Source: Phoronis australis
Taxonomy: Eukaryota > Phoronida > Phoronidae
DNA length: 64,000 nucleotides
Assembly: GCA_002633005.1 (NCBI GenBank)
Contig: NMRA01000396.1
Coordinates: forward strand, 359,146 to 423,145
Direction of reading: 5' to 3'
The notes under the pieces were generated by a model that was given only the letters and a program-made list of their open reading frames with translations, did not search any database and was not told where the DNA came from. Shown piece by piece: positions 46,091 through 57,861 of this stretch. A program made the translations under genes and the position numbers. Position 1 is the stretch's first letter, and each line of letters begins with the position of its first letter.

Positions 46091-49000
46091 GTAAGAACCT
46101 GGCACTTTATTGTGCAGTATGCAGTGTACCACTTTTGATATGTGCCAGCAAGGTTTCTTGAAACATCGCTTAGCGATTTATTAATGGTTCATGCACCGGT
46201 AATTAGGTCAACTAGAAATTATCATCGACTTCACGCTGAAATAAATCAACATGGTGGTTTTATTACATGTATGTGTGATGCGGAATGCTAATTCATACTA
46301 CTGAAAAATTACAACAATTTAAAGGATTCGTCAAAGAACATGAACCAAAGAAATGGTTTTCATATTGCATTGCCTGGGGCTTTATTTTCATATATTTTAA
46401 ATAAATATAAAAGTTCGATTGTAGAACAAATGCAACAGCTGGATTTTCTGTTGTTATCAGGGATCCGTTTGCCATAGGTCGTATGTCCAGTCACAGGTAA
46501 ACATAAGTGCCGCAATCCCAATCCACAGCATGTGCAAGCACCTGGCAATGACTGTGACTCTTACAGTATCTTGTACATGTAGACCCACAGACCCAAAACG
46601 GAGGTAATACGGCACCTCCCTCCCCNNNNNCCCCCCCCCCCCCCCCCCCCAACCCCTTCAATTACTTGCAGGCGCTGGAAACGAAACCTTAGAGCCGATC
46701 TGGCAGGTGATATTCTCTTCCGTTGCTACGAAGGGTAGCACTGTACTTTATTTTTGCCTAAATCTAATGTGTGCGGGGTCTTATCACTAGACGGAGCAGT
46801 ATTTTTCCCATTTCTCAAAATCATCTAATAAGAATGTGCGAAAGATACAAGCAATAATAGTTCCTTGGCTTTACAGTTGAAGCCCATTATTACAAGATAA
46901 GGCCAAAAAGCAAAATGTTCGTTTCTGTCTATACCCCTGACTCATTTTGACATCTGGTCCCACCGACTAAAAAATCTCCGGATTTTATCAATTTCAGACA
47001 AGGTCTCGTGAATGCGACTTAGGAACGTACCCAAACCAGTGTGTCATGACCACGAACACGAGTTTCTTATACAAACTATAGAGCTCTAGTGGAATGCCAA
47101 CTCCGATCTCTTGGCCTCTGAGGTCGCGTTGCTCATACGTGAGAGTTATTTGCATTCGTTTGTTCCGGTGTGTGTTCTTGCTATGAAATTTACTGTCATT
47201 AAAACTTTTCGCAACTCCACTCAGTAACAAGTGGTAACCTTTTTAAACAGATGATATATTAACGGTGGAAGCTTAGCATGATAAGATGTGTAGTAGCTAG
47301 TACATTTGCTAAAAACTTATTTTACAGTATCACTTTATTTCTGTTTTGTTTAAAATTTTCAATTGGTTCGAGTACAAACACCATTTTAAAAGTTCACGAC
47401 CTCCGACCCCTGCCCCCGGACATAGGAAGTCGAGAATGGATTCATTGCAATCTCAATCATTCAGATGTAGCATAAAAATGCCCCTCGGGCAATAATTCTC
47501 TAAAATTCACTCGGGCTCTAGATATAATCGAAAATGATGTATAGAGATTACCTCAGTAGCTAACAATTATTACAAGGACAGCAAGTGCCAACACACAGCT
47601 CAGATAATGTCCATGTAGTGAAGTGGGAGATACAGGGAATATAGTCTGTAATTGGTCATCACCATAGTTGCAGGGTCACTGAGCTCTGCATGTTGTTTAG
47701 AGAATAAGTAGCATGCTGGTTCTGAATGGCCATTGAATGTTTAATGTACAGTAATTTCTTATTAGTTTAATCTCTGCAGATAACATTAACTGAATTGGCT
47801 TGGTGATTGTTGCTAACACAATGCCTATATATGTTGCTTATCTCTGAGGTGTAATGTTATTTCAGCCTGTCATAGAAGCGTCTTTGTGTGAGTCCGATAT
47901 AGAATTCCTTACAGTTGTCACATTCAACCTGATAAACAACATTGCACTTGTTCAATAAAGGGATGGGTGACTTCAGTTTACACAGCATATTGGAAAGTTT
48001 TCGAAGAGGTTTGAAAACAACTATAAGTTCAACGGCTGGGTCTATGTAATGAATAGACGTCTAGTGAATAGACGAAACGTTGATTTAATATGAACTTCTT
48101 CATTTGTGCGGCGATCGTCCGGTTTTGATTTTACTGTCGCCAAAAACTGATTTAATTAAAAATTATGTGTATGTACATGTACGCAGAGATTGCATTTTTG
48201 CTCCAGTGAGATTTAATATTTTTGAGAAATAATTATGTGGTGCGCAACACCAAATTCAGTCACTTTTCATTAAACATGCCCAGAATTTGCTGATTTTTCC
48301 AAATGGCGTCATCGTACATAAACGGTAGGCCCTTTTTAAATTTTGGCGCCGCAGTGAGCAGTACAATTTCTGTTTGATTCACAGGTATTTACAAAGAGGT
48401 GTTTTCTGTTTGCATCAGTTTGTCTGGTTTGGTCCATTTGAGGGAGATTCACGTTAGCTGGCAGTACACTAGCAACTATGGATGTGAGCGTTACTCCATC
48501 TATCCGATCGACTCAGCATTTACAGGTAGGTTTTTAGAAAGCACTTGACATCATCGGGAACACCACGTGACAGTAAATCTTCCCGCTTTTTCCTCCCAAT
48601 TCAGAGCTGCTTTCCGATACTTAGCCATACACTTGCAGCAAGAAATCTTTGATTATGGAACAGTTCAACCTCATCGAGCAGTACTCGAGTCCGCGGTTTC
48701 GTCCACCATCTTGAATATAATAAGTGATGATAGATTAAAAAACTTAAAACACGTGCGTTTTCTAAGTAAGTGGACAGGGGAGTAAGGTCTGGTAATTAAA
48801 AACCCTTTTCGAAAAATACCGTCTGGATTATCAAAAGTTAAAATCCGAATGTTTGCAAATTCACTCTTTTTAAGGTCACGATTTTTTTACAATTTCCATC
48901 CCGGGGTCAGTGTTTTTAACCCTCAATACAAAAAATTATGTATTTAAAATAATGCAGTTCTTACTGCGAAATCTCGTCAAAAGGAAATTTCCAAAAATAA

Positions 49001-52000
49001 TCACAAAACTCTCGATTTATGAACAAGTTCGTTGGTAGCTGGCATTGTCCTGGTGTTGTCCGTAGTCATAAAGAGATATTGGCGTGTATTTTAAATGACG
49101 GAACGCGTAACTTTGTGTAGATTTTAGCTAGGTCTTAGCGTAGGTCCTAGCGTAGGTCCTAGCGTCTACTGAACGCACGCCTGGTATCACTTCCGTAGCC
49201 GCCGTTATGCTAGGTTACCCTAATAAAATCTTGAGAATTCTCAGGAAGCACTCGCCTTTCAGTTGTGTGATTTTGCCTGATCTCGCTTGTTCCGCAAGAA
49301 AATGGTTACAGTTCTTCCACCCATTTACCATAATGATGTAGGTTTGCGTATTCGTGACGAGAACCTGTCTTTGGATCATGCTCGAACCTGTGATCTCCTT
49401 GCGCATTTCATCCTATATGTTGATGAGAATGAAGGTTTCAAATTTCTAAGCGAGGCGCAAATTCTCGTTCCTAGTTTATTAAATCCAAATGGCTCTGATT
49501 TGACTCATGGCGGCGTTCTGTCGTTCAGCAACTTTTACAGACGTGAGGAATTCTGAACATGTGGTAACATCTGGCTATCTGGCTCCTTTGTTAACTGCCC
49601 AGCACTGCATAACTGTCCCGTATGACAACAAGCCGGCCAATTATCTCCCAGGCTCCAAAGGGTTACTGAAACCAGGCAGAATGGATTGTCTTAACTTCTG
49701 TTGTAGTTGGGCGATTTGGGTGATTCAAAAATTAAACTTGATCAGCATTTGATCAGGAAATCAGAAATGCTATTGGTTTATGTTCAGAATTGTTATAACT
49801 TAACTTTCATTTTGAGCAGCACAGCCCAGTCAGGCTAAAAACGATCTGATCGGAGATTAGAGCAATTATCTAACAAAAGAGATCCGGTCCTCCAAACGTA
49901 AATGCCAGAATGAAGTTAATCAGTCGTGTAAGATATTGGCTATAGGGGTGAACTTCCCAACTTGTTGTTGGGCTATAGAATCGATCAAGTTGGGAGCAAC
50001 GGGAAAACGCCGTAATGTTCAAAAAAGGAAACTGGAATCGTTATTGTACCAGTTCAAATGTAGCAACGCCATCCGTGGGAAAATCCCTATACATGTACAG
50101 TATGTAGTAGCTAGGCGATGACGGTATAATGCAGTGGTTCATTACCAAGGCTGTCCAGTCGCTCATGGGAACCCAGAAAACTCACAAGAACGCCATATTA
50201 GCAACCGAAGCAAGTCATTACATTAACTTTTCTCGCGAGTGTCTCAGGTCTAACGAACGCAGTTGCGGGAGAACGTGAGATACGTGCACTGTCCGTCGTG
50301 CTACGTGTCCAGCATTTGTGCATATATATTCTCACATACGAGAACGTTATTCAATAACTGCCCGGATGCTCTGTTTAAATACATTCTGGCCGAATGCCGA
50401 GTGCAGGGATACAAAGCGTCTTGTTATGCAGGGTTCAAGTCATGTGCTCGCTTTACCCACTCGCAAAAGAACTTTACCGTCAACAGGTGCCGGTGCAGAT
50501 ATTTCCCTTTGGTATTTCTCCTGTCAATCTCCTTTATCATTGATAGAGTTTAGTTTCTAAGACCATTTAATTATGTACATTTTCGAAGCGACTTTCCTTC
50601 TCTTTTGTCACCTTTTTGTCTTTATTCATGGCGAGTTTGTGTTGTTCGTGACGAGTACATTACAAAAGCTTAAATCTCCAAACCATGAACCCGAAACCGA
50701 CGTTAAGTTTGATCGATCTAGGTAAGGAAGCAGTCTTGTGATTGACACTTCAATGCATGTCAAAACTAGATAGCGTTCCGCGGACCAAGTTTCTTACAAA
50801 AACAGAAAATCTCACAAGAACTCGGAAACGCGTTCGAGTTTAAAGCGAGAGTTTCACGAGTATGGCGTTGCTCCAGTGTTTACCTGCCTGCCCTGCCAAA
50901 ATGGGGGCCAATGACATGATTGGTCGGTGAGTTGAGTACACGAGTCCTCGTTTTCGTCCATCATCTCGAATATTTTATTCACGTGCGTTACTCGTGTAAG
51001 TGGACTGGAGAGCAAGGCCTGCTAAAATCAATGTTTTAAAGATATCGACTGTTTTGTCAATAACTTGAAATTAAACCACTCCCAACAGTTAGAACCACCC
51101 CATGCTCAAATTTGGAACGCCTTGTTTGATGCCGATGTTGCCGATAATTTGCAAGGTCGACCACGCTTTCAGGATCAGGGTTGGTACTGTTAGTAAACCC
51201 GTGCTATAAAGAAAATAAAAGTTTTATATAGTATTTCAATAGAAGCGTTTTAGCATCATTAAAATTGTCAATTGTTGCTGTTACTTGTCACTCCGGCATC
51301 GGCTGGTCATCGAAGCCAAAATACGAGGGATCAAAAGCTAATTTCATCTAAAAGATTCTGTACGCGAACAGCACACAAATATTCATGCACTGATGACACG
51401 AATTTATTATCAAGTGCTGTTTTCACCATTTACTCGCTACTTTTAAAAGAACTACGCTTTTTATTGTTTGGTTCCTATGGAGCGCAACGTAAAACTCGAC
51501 TTGTTTTCTCTGAAAAGTTCTCTATCACTCCGGTGCTGACACCTATTGTGCTTACTCAACTCGAAATCTTGGATTCGTGTGCTTTGTATTATGGGATTGA
51601 GTTCATTGTTTCCGCTCCATAAGTGACGATTCTTCGCAGCAAGTGCAAGCGGATACCTTCCCGCGTCTACAGAACTCAACCCAGTTGTTTGTTCCTTGGC
51701 TGTTGTCGCTAAGTACTAAGATCACGTGCTTTGCTTGTGGTGTATGGCAATAAAACGAAACTAAATTCTACTTGCACGGTCTCGCCAAATTCGCAAGAAG
51801 CTAGCCTCATGAAATTGAGGACTAAGTTTTAACAACTCGCTGGAAATTGCAATATCGACCACAATATCAAAGTACACGAAGAAAGGATTTTCCATTATTT
51901 CGGTACAAATAGATCCCGCCTATGATTCGCTTCAACATATGTAAGATAAGTTGTTTCCGATATTAATTGCAGAAACAAATTCTCCTTTCAGAATACACTC

Positions 52001-55000
52001 AGGATCAAGAAGAAAGTAAGCAATCTGTAAGCTTGGATATGGCTGCAGCATATTACTCCTTCTTCAAAAAGATACCGGTTCCCCAGAACTTGGAGAAAAT
52101 ATACATCGTCCACACCTTGCTTTTATATTTCTGGAATATAGACGTAGAATTTGCGCCCAATAACGTAAAGCTCATCGACTTGTCAGAGAACAGGCTCGAA
52201 TTACTTGAAACTACGGTTAGGGGGTTAACGTTACTCAGTCATTTGGTCCTTCGTAACAATAATCTGAAGTACGTTAAACCTGGATTTCTAGCTTATTTAC
52301 CATCGATAGAAATAATAGAGCTTCAGGACAATTTACTCGGTTTAGAAATGAAACCCCATCAGTTCGCCAGGGTTTTTGAAAACGTAACAACTCTCACTGA
52401 GATAGACCTGACAAGAAATTATTTGCACAGCCTCACCGCAGAATGTTTAACAGGCAATGAAAATTTGGCAAAAATACATTTGGCAAACAACAAACTCGAC
52501 AAAATAGGATTACAAGTGGAAAAATTTCCAATGTTAGAGTTCCTAAATTTGTCTAAGAATGCGATTTTATTTCTATCGTCAAACGAGACATCTGCCCTAG
52601 ATTCTATAGCGGAGCAACACGAACTGGTTGTAGACCTATCTGGAAACATCATGCTGTGTTCCTGCGCCACTCTGAACTTCCTCGAATGGTTGAGAACTGC
52701 CAGTGTTACATTTCCCAAGAAGAGCTCATACATGTGTACCTATAAAGGCAAAACACGAAATTTGGAGGAATTTCTCAACAGTGACTACGAGGATTTTCGT
52801 GACGAATGCTTTTCTAATGTTATTACTGTTCTAACAAGTTCGTTGGTAGCTGGCACTGTTCTGGTGTTGTCCGTAGTCATAGGTAAGTTGTCGCAACTGA
52901 ACAATTTTTTGGATAAAATTATTTTGACCATCGCTACCACCCATTACGATCTTCGCTGTAAATAATACAATTATTCTCAATAATTTTGGTTAAAACCACC
53001 ATAAACCAGGATCTGGTGTTACAACTTTTTTCACAACCTTATTCAATAAACTTCAGTGCATTTTAATGTCCTTTGATTGAAATGAAACTGGACACAACAT
53101 AACGCCTGGAGTTCCACTGACAATCACACCGCTTTAGCTGCTGAAAATAACTATCTGTGAGAAGTAACTGATATAAGTCTAGTCTGAAGCGATAACGAAC
53201 TCTCATTTCCTCTCGAACCTTAAACTGGCTCTAAACCTCTGGACTTGGAACAAAATCCAACCATGGGTAAGAGGCTTAAATTAGACCATTTCTTACAGAC
53301 TAATTGTCTTTATTACACCATTAATAAATTATCACTTGCTCCCAATGTGTAGTAAGCACTTTTAAGAGTCACATGTGATCACTTGACCTAGTACTTACAC
53401 GTCTGAAAACATTGCTGTCCCGATCGGAGTTCGAACCAGCGAGCTTCTAAAATCCGTGTACAGACCCTGCGGGACTTTTTGCTGAACACAGAAATACAAT
53501 AATTTCTGTATAGTTCATTCGTGAATAGGTCAGTCTCTAGTCTATGCAAAATCCAATACAGGATGGTACAGAAGATGGCACATCCGTTACATCATCTACA
53601 AACTATTTCGACAACCTCCTGAACCCAACGACAGTCACAGATACGATGCCTATCTAGCTTACGAAAGCAGAGACCACGACAAAGCATTGGAAATGACAAC
53701 GGTTCTTGAGCGAGATCATGGCCTTAAGATCTACATACACGACAGAAATGCACCGTTGCCTGGTGATCACCACGACAGCATTTTTGACGGTCAGTTCAAA
53801 CGGATGTTTGTGCACGTGCAGTTGAAAGAACATCATTGTCTGTGCCTTCAACCACATGTCTACAAAACTATCAATTAAAATTCTTCTAAAGTACATATAT
53901 TTTATGGACGTATGAAGATGGCAGATTTTCATTTTTGTCTTTATACCGACGTGCCATAGATTGGGTAATGTGACCATGTCTTTCCAGTGAAATTTACAGC
54001 AAAAAAATATTGATTGCAAACAAACAACCTCAATAACAATCCCAAATTTCATTTGACATTGATGTCTAAGGTGAAATCTCAAAAATGCTGTTATACACGT
54101 AGTTTTCTAAATTATCGTTTGGTTTGTTTCATGCAGTTTATATTTTTTCATAAAAGGCGTAAATGTCCTTATTTTAATTGTGCATCTTGCTAAAGTGAAA
54201 AGCTATTTCTAATAACGGTTTGGAGAACAGAGCATAAAACAGTATGGGAAAACTCATATGAATCTGATCCGCCATTTCTAAGACATGACGTTTCGAAGTT
54301 ACTCAAGTATGGGACATTTTTGTAGCGTCTAACAAAAACATAATAGAGATTGTGAAGATCGCATTATAACCAGGTAATGCTGGTTAAAAATTCATCAAAA
54401 TCTCTGAGTTTTGCATTATCGTGTGCCACGCTCTTTCACACATAAATTCAAACGTGTTGCTTTGAAGTTGCTGAGTTCTTGCCTTTCATCATTTTGTTTG
54501 AGTAAACTAAACAAGATGAACCCGTTTTCACACCTTGAGGTCATTGGCATTTGATTCATTGGTAAAGTTTTAGACTTTTCTGGGGACACCGATAAATTTT
54601 TCGCAATTATTGTGAGAGGATACAGGGACACCTGGCTTTGGGAATTCTTGGTACCCTGATCAAAGGTCATAATTCGATTCCTTATATAACATATTAAAGA
54701 ACCTGTTCAGTGTAAAGGTTAGCCATCTTACTTGCGAAACTCGGGATGACTAGTTCTTGGACTTATCAGTTGTTGGATGTGATGGCGTCTTTGCTTATAA
54801 CATTTCTCAAAAATCCCTTTAGGGCCTTTAGGTCCTATTATTGAATTGCGTTGTCTTGGTTTGCCATTGAAATACTCTACTGTTCGTTAACTCCATGTCA
54901 TTCGGGTTTACAAATCTCTCCTAAAATGTTTTTCATAAACAAGTTTCCTCCATGCCAAATGTGTTCCATTTCATTGGATGCAAGCCAAAATACGTGATAC

Positions 55001-57810
55001 ATATGAAGTTTTTGAGATGATTTGTTCATTGCGATGTTTCTACTTAAAACCACGTATTACACGTACTTAAATATTGCTATATTTCTAGTCCAAAGTTTCA
55101 CTAATCCGAAGGTTCTATACTCCGAGCATTCACTACTTTTAAAATTTAGCATGTCTGCTTATGAGCTGGATTGACGTAATACTGTATTTGGGTCCACTTA
55201 ACGAAAATCAGCAGTGTCTGGGTAGCCCTCTAGGAATACACATAGTTTCAATCGATTTGGACGTGTGCGTGGTTACCGGGTAAAATGGGTCAGGTTGATG
55301 AGCAGCTGATAAACAGTTCTGTCTCTCAGTGAAATGGCACGATCAGGGTATGGATTTGGTCAATCTATGGTGGTCGGTAATTCATTAATATTCCTACTTT
55401 ATATTCTTTTTAACAGCGCAACGAAGTACGTACTCATTCTGCCGTATCCAATTTCGCATGCGCTTACCTAAACGCTAACAAAGTGCATTAGAACTCGGTC
55501 ATTGTTTTCAGCAGGCACACCATTTCGCTTATTTTTGCTTAAAGAAATCTGAAAATTACACCTGAGTCTGCAGTTTAATTTATTTCTATCGTAGTAAACC
55601 GTCAGTATAGAGAACCTTCGGAATAGAGATCCCCGGAGTACTGAAACTTTGGAGTTAGTGGGCTGTTCTCCTTAAAAATTACTTCGCACAGTCATGGTGT
55701 TCTTCAATTTATTGAACAGTTTCCTTTCTTATAGGAAGGCCCCCTTCTCGGTCTTGTCAATGTATTCATGAGAAGCGTTATTGAGAATTCCTCAAGCAAG
55801 TTTTTCGCAATCGTTACGACGATTTCACTTGGATTTGTATAACATTTTAGACTCAGCCGCTGTTGGCCTATGCACAAAGATGATCACCTTTCCAAAACTG
55901 TCCAGTAAATCCAACACGTATTTCAGGAGTTGGCCGTAGCAAGAAAGTAATAATGTTGATCACCGACCATGCTTTGAGAAGTCAAGAGTCATGGTGGAGC
56001 TTTGAAACTGACCTATCCCTGTCCATTAAGGGGAAGAGCAAGATTCTCTGTGTGGTGAAAGGTCATCTGTCCATAGGCAGGTAATTAAAAAGTTAGCAAA
56101 CAAGTAAGAGGTTATACAAAAAATGGCAATACGGTAATTTCTGTATTGAGGTGATGTTGACCGGCTTAGCAGGTGGGAATCCAAAAAGGTCGATGTCCTA
56201 CCTGCAAGTGAGGAGCACTGAATACTTTTTACACAGGGTAGTCATGCAACATCGATCCTTCAAACTGTTGTTGCGCTGTTTTTATGATTATTAGTTAACA
56301 TAGGTCCTCAGTCTGCATCCAACCTTTTAAAGGATGAAGGAAAGATTCATTTCAACCATTATTCAGGAAAACAGCTAATGTATTCGAATTTGAACTTATA
56401 GCTGAACACAAAGTATTCAAATTCCTAAAAATATAAAAAACTAGTTCTTGAATTGGCGTAGTATGTAGTGCGTTACTCAAATCATGTGCGAGTCTTACAA
56501 CATTGTCGTGAATAGCTACATCCCCGTTTCAATACTTTGTGATTTTATAAAGGTTTTTGAAAATTTAAGTTGTCTATTGACAGCTTTACATATAATTCAT
56601 CAAAAAACAATCAATATACAATCATCTATATGAATTTCGAAAACACTACTCCACGGAAACAGCCGCGTTGGAATTAATCGATAGTTTTCATAGATACATG
56701 TACCTTGACAAAAGTAAAACAAAGCGTTTAACACCACGAATTAAAACATATTACTTTCCTAATTATGATTATGGAGTACATAGCACAATGTAGACATGGT
56801 TTCAAAGTTATCTAATATCCAAAAACTAGTATGTATGATTCCAACAATTCTGCATCTACTCAACAGTGTTTAACCATTGGAATTTAACAAGGCTTTGTTC
56901 CAGGTTCTCTCTTGCTTTCAATGACATTTTGTTTATGAACAAACTTTGACTTATTGATGTGTGCCGACGACACCTGATTGAATTCGCTATTTTAAAAATA
57001 TGTAGAGATGCTACAAAGTACAAATTATTAATGAAATCAATAACAAGTTTAACAAACTTCATGAATGGCTGATATTCAACATATTGACCCTTAATTGTAG
57101 TAAAACAAAATTTATGTTGTCATCAACAACATATACACGAAGAGCACGTTCCCCGACTAAAAATAAATAACAATACAATGAAATGGTAAAACAAATTGTC
57201 TCGATCTAAACATCGAAGTCTTTAACCTGGAACAAACAGTTGGAATATCTTACAACTCCAAGATATGTGTACTGAGAGATTGTAATCCTATACACAATAC
57301 CCGCCAAAAGTATTCAGACAAAATGACTCGTAATACCCAGTCATGACAGCTGGATGGAAGCTAAAATCATCGCCGGAAAAGGAGAATTAATATGGGAATT
57401 AGAAAGGTGGCTAACCCATTTTGTAATTAGAATTTTGTCAATATAACAGTTATTGCATGTCATTTTTACTGTAAACATAATTAGCAGTAATGGTGAGTAT
57501 ACGATGTTTTTTCTTGATCATTTTTGTCCCAGTACTGTACCTTCATGTACATATCAGGCTCTAGTGACCCCACTGACATTGTTACCTGGGCATTAACAGA
57601 TATAACCGTCCAAGAATAATACAAACAAAATATTTTTAGGAACATTACACTGTCACAATATATTGAGCCTGGCCAATCCAGTTGTAAACAAATAACTTTG
57701 CAGTTAGCTAAACATTTTCAAATGTTCTGTTTCAAGTTTTACTTTTTTCACTTAACTCTCATATTCTCCAAACACACTGCACCAAAATGAACAATAAATC
57801 CAACCTTAGT

Positions 57811-57861
<51 letters not shown>

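Larger units (their letters stand above)
46091..48384 (+). other. TLR-B intron 1
   Basis: 2.3 kb. It contains the assembly gap at 46626-46630, a block aligning with TLR-A intron 1 (46.68-46.81 kb), a shared repeat near 47.47 kb (CCCTCGGGCAATAATTCTC, also near 40.98 kb) and a Penelope-like fragment at 47767-48018. No host gene is seen. Confidence 0.7.
48526..51991 (+). other. TLR-B intron 2
   Basis: 3.5 kb, about 1.6 kb longer than in TLR-A. A block at 48690-48850 recurs imperfectly at 50935-51075 (TTCGTCCA-CATCT-GAATAT, CACGTGCGTT, AAGTGGAC-GG-GAG-AAGG). The sequence between the two has no match in unit A. It contains an exon-3 fragment (49022-49070) and a 12-bp repeat. Open frames near 49.3 and 50.3 kb carry no domain. 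Confidence 0.65.

Noticed and set aside
49071-49110. Apparent exon-1 similarity (GATATTGGCGTGTA) right after the orphan helix fragment
   Set aside because: The same stretch aligns better, with TATTTTAAATGA following, to the repeat at 59.92 kb, so the exon-1 match is probably chance.
53790-53878. Read-through of TLR-B exon 4 giving a truncated TIR
   Set aside because: Intron sequence; TLR-A reads out of frame to a different end, so it is not conserved.
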